NCBI GenBank assembly: GCA_036898135.1
Contig: CM072515.1
Coordinates: forward strand, 46,615,818-46,679,817
Direction of reading: 5' to 3'
DNA from: Oncomelania hupensis
Taxonomy: Eukaryota > Mollusca > Gastropoda > Littorinimorpha > Pomatiopsidae
DNA length: 64,000 nucleotides
Below are positions 1 through 11,800 of the stretch, one piece after another. The position numbers and the translations under genes were made by a program. The notes under the pieces were generated by a model. That model saw nothing but the letters and a program-made list of their open reading frames with translations, did not search any database and had not been told where the DNA came from. Numbering within the stretch: position 1 is the first letter of the stretch; the number at the start of each line of letters is the position of its first letter.

Positions 1-1005
1 GCTCCAATAGTGGGTACGGTATGCCTCAATGAGTGTTCTTTTACTCGTAACCATAGACAAATGAATTTGAACCCTAACGTGCCTCGATCTTATGCCGCTG
101 GGCATGATTTTCGTTCATTTGGATACAGAGCCCGATATTTTCCTGCCGCTTTGCCCGTTATTCTGTGATATGGATACGAAGTGCCACTCTATTTCCCCTC
201 CTGGCAATGGAAACCCTCCACCCCTTCCGTTTTACAAATTGGGTTGATCTTCTGGTTCCGGTAAGTAGGCTACGTCCTCACCTGTGCTAAAATTTGCATA
301 ATCTGAAATATCCATATCAGGCGACTTATTCTTGCAACATCGCGTTTCATTTAGCAAATAAAATATGTCGTGAATCGCTGAAATATACGCAAATGTTAGT
401 TTGAATAGAATATTGGGAAAATTATTAAATTTTGACTTCAAAAGTACGAGAAGCGCCCTTATTAGCTTTATCCAATCAGTTGTGTTTGTTCTGATCATAT
501 GCCCAATTAGCATAACGAGCAGACGACAAGAAACATCCCACCCACTTGAGTGTTGAGAAACATTGCAGACGACAGATCCGGCGAAGAGCCCGGGAATTTT
601 AAACAGCTAAAATAGACAGCACAGGTTTGCAAAGATACTGTTGTGCATTGTATTAATTCTAAGCCCGTCTTCAAACGAAAAAATACAAACATCGCACACA
701 TGCCCATAGAGCTTTGCTGTCATCACGAACTCTGTATGAGGGTCTCGCATGTAGGCTATAGCTTAGTGTTTGAGTCGATGGTTTTTATGAAATATCTCTA
801 TTTTTATTTGTTTAGGTACACCAGCCAAGTCTTTCCTCGAAACAGTTTTCTAAATGTTTGTCTCTCTGTGATTAGCTGAACCGCGAATTTAGTTATTCTT
901 TTCTTTCTTGCCTACATAAATTATTTGTCCACTGTAAATGTATAATCGAAAAAAATATTACCCGTTTATAAATCGATGCAATTGTATTATTTCTTTAAAT
1001 TTTCG
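1..1005. other. Left-edge sequence with no recognised gene
   Basis: Only short open frames without recognisable domains are present, and none has a convincing splice or promoter context. The sequence becomes AT-rich towards the right. I see no transposon ends here. Confidence 0.5.
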
Positions 1006-1116
1006 CGGGTGAAGAGTTACCGCTGCACAAAGCTGCTAGATTCTGTCATCAGCTTTGTGCAGCGGTAACTAGTTGACAGAATCTGGCAGCTTTGTGCAGC
1101 GGTAACTCTTCACCCG
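1006..1116. repeat. Foldback inverted repeat with 43-bp arms
   Basis: The left arm (1006-1048) and right arm (1074-1116) are reverse complements over 43 bp with a single mismatch. The 25-nt spacer (1049-1073) holds a further partial copy of the right arm (cagctttgtgcagcggtaac), so the same segment is present three times, twice in one orientation. An RNA across it would form a long near-perfect hairpin. It could be a foldback or MITE-like element, or a local inverted duplication. No flanking TSD was identified. Confidence 0.85.
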
Positions 1117-3870
1117 AGATTTTCGTGGGAAAACGGCACACAATTGGAACTGCTTCGTTTGGGGAAAAATGCTGAGTCTTCTGCAAGAATGGCAGTGCAT
1201 CTGCCTTTCTCAAATACATATGAATGTATATGGTAAACCTCTCTCGGTAAATGTCGACGATAGAAAAAAAAAGCGCCTTTCAATGACAAAATGTTTAATT
1301 TTGCTATCCGCTGTCGTTGCTGACACTATAAGTTGGGAGAAAATCAATCAAAAGGAAGTTCTGAAGAAAAACGTGTATTTTGCCATTTGCTGGAGTGATT
1401 GGCAATTCAGCAATATAAAATTCAAACATTAATAAAACTAAAATTGTTTTTGCTGCTTAACTTGTCTATGGAGTAGAAACAGGGAAGACTATAAAGACCT
1501 AGATGCGGCTTAAAAAATTTTGCTGAAGCAACATTTCAGAAAACAAGAAATATGAATTAATTTTAGCTGATGTTTCCGATAGAACATGGAAAGAATACAC
1601 TCCAATGTGAGCATTTGATATTTGTGAGATTCTTTGCAAGTCCGTGAAACAGACCGGAGGAACATTCTAGAATGCTGAAACTTTTGTGTGTGCAAGATTC
1701 TTAGGATGCTTCGGTTATGAATTCTGAGACCCGGATTCTGTGTTACAACTTTAGGAACACATTTTATTTTCACAATGTGTGACTTCGTAAGCCTACAAAC
1801 TTATATTCAAAATCTTTGATGCTTTTTTCATATCGTAAAATATTCTATGACCGAATTTGAAATGTAACTAAGTCAACCAACAGAAACGAGCTACAGGCAA
1901 TTGATTGCTAAACAGCAATAAGTAACAAGTAGGCGAGATAATTACGGATTTTGTATGATTTTCGTGTGTGGGATTCTACGAGTGTTTCAGATTAAACTTG
2001 CGCTTCAGAAATGTGTTCTTTAGTGAAATTTCGGTGTGTGATTCATCTGAACCTGATTCGTATTGGATTATACTGTGCTATGGATTGGATTATACTACGG
2101 GCTATACCATGGATTTCACCGTTGAGATGATGGGAGCGTACGGAATACGTGAGTAGCTGGTTGGCTTAAAAAAGACTCCCATGCCATTTTGTTAGTTACA
2201 AGGGCTTGTTTTGGATTTTAAATGTATTAGGTAATGCAACAGCCCCTCTTAATTTTATGCTTTGGGTATTCCTATTAGGCGCCACCAGCATTCTTTGTTG
2301 GTGGACCCTTTTGCATAAAAGATAATTTTTAAAAAAAGAAAAAAGAGGTATTTTAGCATTAAAATTATTCCAACATTTTTTATCCAAAACGATCCAGTCA
2401 AATATTTCATGCAAAACATATTTCAACGCATTCACCCAGGCCAGTTGCAGGTTATTTACATACGTGGAAATTTTTAAAATAATATATTCTATTTTTGTGA
2501 AAACAATATATCTCCAAACCTAATATTTAATTATCAAAGATAAAGACCAACACAAACTGCACTATGATGTGCATTTACATTTACACATGTGGCCTAGGCA
2601 AAGTTTAATTGTTTCCAGAGGCAATTTCATTTTACAAAATGTGTTTCATTTTTCTTCCTTACGGGTGAACAATAATGCTTTTCATTTGGTATAGTCTTCA
2701 CATGACTCGTTGCTGAGAGCGAGTCGTTTTCCTTTTCTTTTCCAGTTTGAAGATGTAGCCATTTGAAAGGCAACAAACAATGCCCCCTGCACATGGCCGA
2801 CCTGTAAGATCACTGCATGTCTGCATTCGCCACAAACATATGTGTTGCAGCATGAGAAAACCAGGCTAAAGTGTCAAAATATGAAAATTTACTTATTTAT
2901 TTATTAACAAAGTACTAAAAATAATCTTCAAAATGCAAAAAACAGAATTGTTTTATCTTTATTGGTTGATGTTTTATGATTTTTTTTAATATTTTATGTT
3001 CTCGGGGGCTAATTTCCAGAAATTGCCTTCAAAGTTTTGAATTGTAAAATGATCATTACTTCACAACCAGAATTTTCCCATGCATGTATTTGGTATCAAA
3101 ACAATCAGGAAGATGGCAGCAATATGGCAGTGAGTTGAGATAAGATGAGAAAATTCACATTGTACACCATCCAAACAATACTAAACATAAACAAATTAAA
3201 ACAGTACGCACAATTTTATTCTGTACCCATCCATAATGCATAGTGTTTTTAAACATATTAGAAATAAAACAAGTGTTTAGCAAGTCTATAATAACTCAAA
3301 CACATAATAATATATCAAGAACATGGCCTGAATCAATCATTTTTCTAAAATAAACCCTATCATAATGCCCCCTTCCTCCCCCCTCCTAAATCCCTCGTCC
3401 GTCAAGTAATCTTTTGTTTAATTGCAAGTAGCTACATCAGCTCAGTTCAAATAGTCAAACAAAGATTACAAACCTAAAACAAAAGTTTCATTAGGTAGTT
3501 TTCAGTCCTAATAATCAAGCTTTAATAATTCCCCGATTCTCCACTCCCTTCCGCACGTCAAATACATCTGTCGCGTCACAGATGCAAATCAAAATAACAT
3601 GTCATTTTGCTCTATAAAGTTTAAATAAACACAAATATCAAAGCAAATACTAATTACTAGTAATTTGGTAAATAGTCCTCATGTTCATTTCCTAAAACAG
3701 ACAAACCAACAATAATAAATACTGAGAACATAGTCAACTTGTCATGCTAGTAATATTGAATGCAGGCCAGACTACTTACCTTTTCAACCACCCCACCCCA
3801 CCTCCACCCAACAAAATATACTACTGAAATATTTTCCACACTCCTACTGTAATTCTTTCACTGATATCGC
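1117..3870. other. AT-rich non-coding stretch, no gene recognised
   Basis: Open frames are short and lack domains. The sequence is AT-rich with scattered homopolymer runs. I see no transposon ends, tRNA-like boxes or convincing exons. Confidence 0.5.
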
Positions 3871-3874
3871 CTTT

Positions 3875-4165
3875 TCAACCTTTACCTAAATCTATGCAAG
3901 TAGAATGACGGATTATTAATGACACGCCAATAGCGAAGAGGCCTACGAAACATGAATCATTGAATGAAAACAAACAGTATCGTTTAATAACGGGATCAAG
4001 CTTCTGCTCGTCAGAATCATAATCCTCATCACAGTTCCCCCTGGCACCATCATAAAAATAGTCTGAAAGCAGGTCTTGGAGCTCTTCAGAAGCAAAACCG
4101 GGTCGATTCAAGGCCCTAGCTACTCTAGCAGACGACACATCTACTGACGCTGGAGACGAAGCCAT
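3875..4165 (-). CDS. Possible coding exon of an unrecognised acidic protein
   Basis: A minus-strand frame has a Met at 4165 (a further in-frame Met lies 10 codons upstream). The first ~55 residues look protein-like: Ser/Ala-rich start, then an amphipathic stretch (around LQDLLSDYFYDG) and an acidic run (DEDYDSDEQ). After about residue 60 the frame turns hydrophobic and less convincing. A donor-like site reading ttag|gtaaag on the minus strand ends a possible exon at 3886. The acidic N-terminal style is compatible with a transposase-derived (for example piggyBac-type) N-terminus, but no catalytic domain follows, so that is only a guess. It could also be a chance frame. Confidence 0.3.
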   Translation of the reverse strand: MASSPASVDVSSARVARALNRPGFASEELQDLLSDYFYDGARGNCDEDYDSDEQKLDPVIKRYCLFSFNDSCFVGLFAIGVSLIIRHSTCIDLGKG

Positions 4166-4199
4166 CACTTCCGGTTTCCAAAAAGAATCGGTCACTTAC

Positions 4200-6190
4200 T
4201 TTGACAAATTGTTTCTAACAAATGCAACATAAATATTGCAAGAAAACACTTGAAATAGATGTATGATGAGTTTATCTACATTAAAAAAATCACTTTGAAC
4301 AAAAAATCGTCGAAAATCTATAGGAAACACTTCAGTTTTTCACGACCTCGCTAGAGACACATTCGAACACAACTTGTGTCACAAGCAAGCTTCCGAACAA
4401 GGAATTTCATGAAAAATTCATACGCCACACACTTTTATGTACCAAAAAGTAGTAGCAATAGGGACTTTTCACTCTCCAGACGTTATATATCAATCCACAT
4501 TGGGGATTTCCCTTCATAGTCGGACAAGAAAAGTTGGGGTATCGGAGGTCAATTAGTGCCATTGTTTTAGCAAGGTGTGATCAACACCCTTATCAAAATC
4601 AACAAAATAAATAATGTTTTAGTAATTTTTGAACAAAATCCGTTTGGGATATTAAAGAAAAGTCTTAAATAAAGACAAAGAGGCAACAATCCTAAAATTG
4701 ATGGGGTAGCCTATTTTTAGTGTTTTACGGCTGTAGCAGCGAATCAATCCTGGCGTCTTTAGCCGGGTTTTGTCATGCGGCAACACATATATAGGGCAAA
4801 GGGGGTCTTATTTATGTATTTACTGTTTTTATTTATTTATTTTCCCCGTCTTTTCATTAGGAACCGCACCGTCTTTTATGTCCAAAGTCCTGTGTGATTG
4901 CATTGTGTATTCCATGTAGAGCAAACTGTATAATACATGCAAAACAATGTGTGATAGTGCAATTTTGTCAAAGTTATGTTGCGCGTTGTTTCAACTTAAA
5001 AGCAGTAAATCGTTCGTTTACGAATGGCGGTATTTTCGGGATGAATACAATAAACAGATGCAATTTAAAGAAATATTTCTTGTAACCAAATAGCTTCCAG
5101 GACAGATTACAATTTACATAAAACGAAAAATTGGAACTGGAAACAAAGCAAATTAATAAATGAATTTGTAACCCTTCGACCAGTCAGAAACGTTTATATT
5201 ATTGGCTTCCAATCAGAAATTCAAATTGTGCGTGTAGCTATAGTAGCCTACATTTGCATTCCGTGATGCCCAATGTATACTGTGCTAATGCTTTGTGTTT
5301 GTGTATGTTTTTTAATTGTGGTGTCCACTGTTTTGTTTATAAAACTGTCTTGTTTTGTACATTTTCTCTTTTTTTGCGGTTTCCATAGATTGCATGCGAT
5401 CTCATGTATTGTCGGCATGCGAGGATTGTAAAGAACTGTAAAGAAGTAAATTGGAAAAAACGAAATATATATTTCTTTAATTTTAAAACAGTTTAAACAA
5501 CTTTTGAAGCCGAGAGTTGGTTTCGAAATAAACAACTATCGCTTTCAACTGACGCAAATAAACAACGGGAGCAGCAGATATTGCAGAACCATAAGGTCAG
5601 TGTCAAAATCGCTCAAGAGCCGTGACTTGCATGGCATCTTGAACAAAACCGCTAACATAGCTAATCATTGCTTTTGTAACTTTTCAGTGTCCAATATGTG
5701 GAACTTTAACGTATTGACTTCATCTCACACATCCTACCCTAACTCCTGCCATTCTTTGATCGGATTGTTTGTGAATTATTACCGTATAAGCTACACTCCC
5801 TCTCCATCCCCTCCTACATCTTTTCCCCGTTCCCTTTAAGCGAGCGGGATATTGTGTGTGGCATGTTCCTGTAGGCTGTACCTAATTATTATTATTTGTG
5901 CCTTTTCAGCATCTGACATTATGGTTGCCGCGCATGTTTGAAGATTGCCATGAGCTATGTTTAGTGTTTTTATTTGTAGTGGTCCCGTGTAAGCGGACGA
6001 CTCTGTAATATGTGTAAGTTTTATTGATAGTGGCATGCAGGCAAGGCAGTTAACACATTTTTTATACTTTTATTCAATACGTGTAGTCCGGCATAAATTC
6101 AAACACAGACAATAGTGGAAAAACAGAAAGGATCCAATACTTTAAAAAAAAAAAAAAACACCCACAAAACTAAAACAGAACACTCAAAAA
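4200..6190. other. Non-coding stretch, no gene recognised
   Basis: AT-rich sequence with short unremarkable open frames. No repeat-family match to the rest of the window, no tRNA-like promoter and no convincing splice-site pair was found. Confidence 0.45.
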
Positions 6191-6194
6191 GCAC

Positions 6195-6583
6195 TGCACG
6201 TGACAGAGTATTTTCATCTCCCTCTCTCTCCTTCCTCACATCTCTGTCTTCCTTCTTATCATTTTCTCTCTTTATTTGTGAGAGTGTGTAGTACGTGTGC
6301 ATTCGAGTGTTTTTGGATTGGTCGAGATAACCCGATTTTCACCTGTTCATCCCGGAGTTTGGGCGATTTTTCGTTCTTTTTTTTTTTTTCGTGGAGCAAT
6401 TTGCGACCGATTTTCGTTGAAAGTTTTTGTATGTGCGACTTTGTCCAAAACGTTTGCGAATGTCACGGCGTGCGCCTTGGTTTATATTTTTGGGGACTTT
6501 TGTCAGTTTTCGTTGAACTCAGAAAGCCGCACTAAGTTTTCCTCCAGACCTTAGTATAGGCCTAATAAGGCCTGATTTGTGAG
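6195..6583 (+). other. Candidate first exon upstream of the splice-site array
   Basis: This less AT-rich segment ends at a strong donor (gtgag|gtaagag, GT at 6584-6585) and immediately precedes the acceptor/donor array. An open frame of 111 codons (6200-6535) crosses it but is rich in Ser, Phe and Cys, with no recognisable domain, and I do not call it coding. A CACGTG E-box lies at 6198-6203. The 13-bp motif tataggcctaata (6555-6567) recurs at 7730-7742 inside the array, which suggests that array sequence was copied from around this exon end. The 5' boundary is arbitrary. Confidence 0.35.
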
Positions 6584-6615
6584 GTAAGAGTATTGTGCAC
6601 ACAGCAAGATTGTTC

Positions 6616-8300
6616 ACGGAAAGGTAAATGTTTTTGTCCACGTAAAACATTTAGGTATTCTTGTTTCAGGAAAAGGTAAGAAGTAGTTAAAACGCACTTA
6701 ACAATATTCTTGTTTAGGAAAAGGTAAGAAGTGAAACACATCTAACAATATTCTTCTTTCAGGCACAGGTAAGAAGTAAGTTAAACCATTTTAACAACAT
6801 ATTTGTTTCAGGACAAAATAACAATATTCTTGTTTCAGGTCAAGGCAAGAAGTAAAACAAATCTGACCATTACTTGTTTCAGGCACAGGTAAGAAGTAAG
6901 TAAAACCCATTTAACAACATTTCTGTTTTAGGAAAAATAACAATATTGTTGTTTCAGGACGAGATAAGAAGTAAAACACATTTAACAATGTACTTGTTTC
7001 AGGCAAGATAAGAATTAGGTAAAGCACATTTAACATTGTACTTGTTTCAGGACAAGCTAAGAAGTAAATAAAACCCTGTTTAACAACATTTCTGTTTCAT
7101 GAAAAATAACAATATTCTTGTTTCAGGACAAGGCAAGAAATAAGTAAAACACAATTTACAGTATACTTGTTTCAGGCACAGGTAAAAAAAATAAATAAAA
7201 CCCATTTAACAACATTTCTTATTCATGAAAAATAATATTTTTTTAGGACAAGGCAAGAAGTAAGTAAAACACATTTAACAATGTACTTGTTTCAGGAAAA
7301 GGTAAGAAGGAAGTAAACCACATTTAACAATGTACTTGTTTCAGGCACAGGTAAGAAGTAAGTAAAACCCATTTAACAATTTTCTTTTTCATGAAAAATA
7401 ACAATATTATTGTTTCAGGAAAAGGTAAGAAGTAAGTAAAACACATTTAACAATGTACTTGTTTTAGGCACAGGTAAGAAGTAAGTAAAACCCATTTAAC
7501 AACATTCTTGTTTCATGAAAAATAACAATATTCTTGTTTCAGGACAAGGCAAGAAGTAAAACACATCTGACAATTACTTGTTTCAGGCACAGGTAAGATA
7601 TAAGTACATGTAAAACCCATTTAACAAAATGTGTGTTTCATGAAAAATAACAATATTGTTGTTTCAGGCACAGGTAAGAAGTAAATAAAACACATGCCGT
7701 TGTTTCAGAAGAAGGGAAGAAGCGCCTAATATAGGCCTAATATTGGAAAGAAGAATGAGTAAAACGCCTAAATCTTTTCTTTCCGGAATGGTTCAGAGTA
7801 AGACATCAACATTATATTTTGTTTCAGAAAAAGTTATTTGTGTTTCAGGAGCGGTAAGAATAAGTAAAGCATTAACGTTTTGTTTATTTGTTTGTTTGTT
7901 TCTAATAAGGTTATGAGTTGAAAAAGTAACATGTATTCTTTGTTTAGGAAAGGAAAGAGTAAGGAAAACGGTAAGAATATTCTTTGTTTCAGGAAAACGT
8001 TAGATTAAACAAGACATTAACAATAATCTTATTTCAGGAAAATGTAAGAATTAAGTTAAACATCAACACTACTCTTTGTTTCAGGAAAAAGTAAGAGGAA
8101 CAATATCCTAACACTAGTTTCTATATTTCATGAAAAGGTAAGAGTAAGTTCGCCTCAGTAAGTAAAACATTAGCAATATTTTAAGTTCAGTTTTTTCAGG
8201 AAAATTTCAAAGTAAATAATACAGCGTAACACATTTTTAACATATATTTCAGGAAGAGGTATCAGCAAACATAGGTGGCTAATGCTCTTTCTTTCAGATA
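6616..8300 (+). repeat. Tandem array of acceptor / 6-nt exon / donor units
   Basis: Roughly 30-35 units each read cttgtttcag, a 6-nt purine-rich segment (gcacag, gaaaag or gacaag), then gtaagaagtaagt. Clear complete units have junctions near 6670, 6716, 6763, 6883, 7296, 7345, 7420, 7470, 7590, 7668, 8037 and 8085. The spacers are about 43 nt (42-45) and carry catttaacaac, a branch-point-like motif about 17 nt upstream of the acceptor. Many units have two consecutive donors, gtaaga and gtaagt. Other units have gcaag in place of the donor, or a short form (gaaaaataacaatattcttg) with no donor. The order full-short-full recurs as a higher-order repeat of about 120 bp. To the right the spacers diverge strongly, but the acceptor and donor motifs often persist (for example 8030-8095). 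Confidence 0.85.
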
Positions 8301-8378
8301 AAAATAAGAGTTCATGCAGTTTTCTTACATTCATCTCATTCCATTTATAATGTCGCCCCCAGAGTTTATGGATTCCAG

Positions 8379-8520
8379 ATCACTACAGCCGACATTCCAC
8401 TGACAATCAGGCGAGATTTAAAGCAGCAAGCAGTGGCTGGAGAAGTCGGCGACATTCGTCACACAAGTTGGTCTGACTGTAGAAGCGCACGAGAACTTCA
8501 AGGCAAATGAAAAACGACAG
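8379..8520 (+). other. Candidate exon, first of a duplicated pair
   Basis: The segment is bounded by an acceptor (gattccag, ending 8378) and a near-perfect donor (cgacag|gtaagt, GT at 8521). It aligns with the segment at 8867-9003. In frame 1 both copies encode related peptides (shared pattern around DIPLT, LKQQAVAGEVG here, and DTPLT, LRQQAGAGDVG there). In this copy the frame meets TGA ten bases before the donor, so it is either a non-coding exon or a decayed coding exon. The reading-frame similarity may just reflect nucleotide similarity. Confidence 0.5.
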
Positions 8521-8866
8521 GTAAGTCTACTCATCTTTAAAAACAAACTAATATTCGTACTGATCCCGTTACACCTCGGATCGTGAATTCGTGTTCCCGA
8601 AATTAAGGGTAAAATTCCCGTTGGCCTCCAAAACATTGGTTAAATTATACTAAATTAGACATCGTACTGTTCCTCTGACTGGTGGTGCTAATCAGTGCAT
8701 GGTGGATGAGATTAGACAAGCATAATTAGAGAAAATGGTTGTTGAGACATATACCTCATTATCTCAAGTGGCGCAGTGCTGCGGCTGCCATGATTTCGTT
8801 GAGAAGTCAACCCGAATTTCATCCACACGAGTTACAAAATAATGTTATGAAAAATCTTTATTCCAG

Positions 8867-9003
8867 ATATCTGCAACGGACACTCCACTGACAACTGGGC
8901 AAGCTTTGAGGCAGCAAGCAGGGGCTGGAGACGTCGGCTACATTCACCACATGAGACTAACTGACAGTATGGAAGCTCCCGAGAAGAAGTATAGCAAGGA
9001 CAT
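8867..9003 (+). other. Candidate exon, second of a duplicated pair
   Basis: Bounded by a pyrimidine-rich acceptor (ctttattccag, ending 8866) and a donor (gacat|gtaaga, GT at 9004). Frame 1 is open across all 137 bases. It resembles the exon at 8379-8520 for its first ~80 bases, including cactccactgacaa and aggcagcaagcaggggctgg. The next exon, if any, may have been displaced by the LINE that begins about 120 bp downstream. The product is unknown. Confidence 0.45.
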
Positions 9004-9246
9004 GTAAGAGTACCACACAAAGACATGTTGAAAAAAAAAGTCCATCGTGTTCTACAGCTTGCGGGTATGATTGCCAAACATAAAAAGTAACTGTAATCAT
9101 CTTCCAACCATTCACTCCATACCGGATCGGTCGTCGCCTAGGGGTCACCAAGGACCGCGCCTTCCGTTGGCCACCAGGACGGAGGTGATAAGTGTGCTAC
9201 TGATGGACAACATAGCAAGATCCACACCAGAAACAACATCGTCATA

Positions 9247-9985
9247 GAAACTTGGAATGTCAGGACCCTAACTGCAGAGGGAAAATTAGAAGAACTGGCC
9301 CACGAGCTGGACCACTATCGATGGAACATTTTAGGTTCAACGAACTGCGCTGGAAAGGCCTAGGTGAAACAACGACCGACAAATGCCACAAGCTTATTTT
9401 AGCGGGAGAGATGCCAGGCACGAACACGGCATTGGATTCTTGGTCCACAAGGACACTCTAGCCATTGTCATGGGTTGCCGCCCAGTCTTCAGTAGACTCA
9501 TTACCATCCGTCTGAGAGCAGCCCCTTTCAACATCACCATCATCCAGCCCTATGCCCCAACATCAGAATATGACGACAGCGAAGTGGAGGATTTCTATGA
9601 AAATCTACAGGCTGTTCTTAACTAAGTGCCAAAGGACATAGTCATAGAGCAAGGCGACTGGAATGCCAAGGTTGGCCAAGATGCGCACCACAACTGGGGA
9701 GACACATGTGGACCCCACTGCAAAAACGAGACAAATAACAGAGGTCTGAGACTCTTGGAGTTTGCCACATACAACAATCTGATACTGGCAAACACGCTTG
9801 GTCTCCACAAAAAATCCAGACGATGGACATGGCACAGTCCCGGCGGGGAGCATCACAATCGGATCGACTAAAACATGGTCAAGAAACGCTTCAGATCAAG
9901 CATCGACATTGGCAGGACACGCACTTTTCCAGGAGCAGACATCGGAAGTGACCACGATCTCGTGATGATGTCTTTCCGGCCCCAC
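9247..9985 (+). pseudogene. Broken APE-type endonuclease domain of the LINE
   Basis: Fragments in shifting frames spell a typical exonuclease-endonuclease-phosphatase fold: a start resembling TWNVRTLTAEGKLEEL, GIGFLVHKD, the GDWNAKVGQD motif (about 9647-9675), a WTWHSPGG...RID segment (9826-9869) and the SDHDLV motif (about 9948-9965). In active elements this domain nicks target DNA for target-primed reverse transcription. Stops at about 9362, 9623 and 9870 and frameshifts inactivate it. Confidence 0.85.
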
Positions 9986-10112
9986 TTAAAGAGAATAAAC
10001 ACAGCAAAGTGCACTAGACCGAAGTTCGATCGACCTGGACAAACTGCAAGACCCAGAGGTGGCAGAAATATTTTAAGCCACAATTGGAGGGAAATTTGCA
10101 CCACTGCTCATT

Positions 10113-11800
10113 TTGGGAGCTGGTGAAGTAGATGTCAACACCATAACCACCACCTTCAACTCAGCTGTGACATATGCCGCCATTGAGATCCTTGGCAAGC
10201 ACCGCCCAAAGAAAAAGCCATGGATCACTCCTGAAGTTTTGGACCTGTGTGATAAACGAAGAGAGGTGAAAAAGAAAAAGAACACCTCACAGGGAGCTGA
10301 TGCCTACCAAAAAATCAATAGTGACATCCGAAAAGACATGCGCACAGCAAAGGAGAACTGGATAGAGAAGCAATGCCAGGAAATAAAGAACAGTCTGAAC
10401 AAGAACAACAGCAAGAAGGCCTACCAGACTGTGAAGCGGCTGACAAGTATTAAACAGCCCAAGGTCTCCAGGATCCAAAGCAAATCTGGCATATGCCTTA
10501 CAGCAGAACAAGAAGTCTTAGATAGATGGACAGAGTACTGCTCTGACCTTTACAACCACACGCCAAACGGAGACCCATCAGTTCTAGAATGTCCAGAGAA
10601 CAGAGAAGAAGAAGAAATCCTCCCAATTTTCCGAGAAGAAGTTAATGCAGCAGTGCAATCGCTAAAGAAAGGGAAGTCAGCGGAAGTTACAACATACCCG
10701 CGGAACTGCTTCAAGCAGGAGGAGAAGCTATGATTGACGCCCTCACCATTAACTTTAACAAAATCTGGCAGAGTGGAGAGTAACATACACTATGAACCTA
10801 GTCGCTTGTCATCGCTCTTCCCCAAAAAGGTAACCTTCAGGAGTGTGAAAATTACCGCACCATCAGCCATCCAAGCAAGGTCTCCATGAAAATAATTCTC
10901 AACAGTTTGAAACCCCAAGCTGAACAAATCATAGCTGAAGAACAAGCAGGATTCAGGGCAGGGCGAAGTACCACTGAACAGATTTTCAACCTCAGAATAA
11001 TCTGCGAGGAATACCTTCAGCACCAACAACATCTATATCATGTGTTCATAGACTTCAAGAAGGCGTTTGACCGAATCTGGCATGCAGCTCTGTGGGCAAA
11101 CATGATAGTGTACAACATCAGCCCTAAAATTATTGAAGTCATCAAAAGCCTGTACGACAAGGCTACCAGTGCAGTCCTCCATAACAGCGCTATCGGAAAC
11201 TGGTTCAGAACAACAATCGGCGTGCGTCAAGGATGCCTACTCTCTCCAACGCTCTTCAACATCTTCCAAGAGCGCATCATGTCAGATGCCCTTGCAGATC
11301 ACGAAGGCACAATCAGCTTAGGGGGTAGAGTAATCTCCAACCTTCGTTCTGCGGATGACATTGATGGATTGGCTGGAGAGGAGCAAGAACTTGAACAGCT
11401 GGTACAGAGGCTTGATACTACCTCCAGAGCTTATGGAATGGAAATAAGTGCATAGAAGACAAAAATGATGACCAACAACACCAATGGCATTAATATGGAC
11501 ATCAAAGTCCAAGGCCAATCCCTCAACACAGTGCATAGCTTCAAATATTTAGGAGCCGTTGTACCAGACAATGGGTCCCGATATGAAGTCCTCTCCAAGA
11601 TCGCACAAACAATTGCTGCGCTGGCAAGGCTGAAGCCCATTTGGAAAGACAAGACAATCAGTCTACATTCCAAAGTAAGGCTGCTACACTCCCTTGTCAT
11701 CTCCACCTTCCTATACTCTTGCGAAACATGGACCCTCACAGCAGATCTACAACGAAGAATACAAAGCATGGAGATTAGGTGCTACAGCTAGTACCGAAGA
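10113..11800 (+). pseudogene. Broken reverse transcriptase region of the LINE
   Basis: An open stretch at 10113-10733 is the Lys/Glu-rich linker between endonuclease and RT. The RT core (10886-11455) shows AGFRAGRSTTEQIF, the catalytic-Asp block FIDFKKAFDRIW, the QGCLLSPTLFNIF block, and SADDIDG where YADD or FADD is expected. The Ser in place of the aromatic residue is a private change in this copy. A stop at 11453-11455 splits the RT from its C-terminal part (11465-11791), which itself ends at another stop. Confidence 0.88.
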
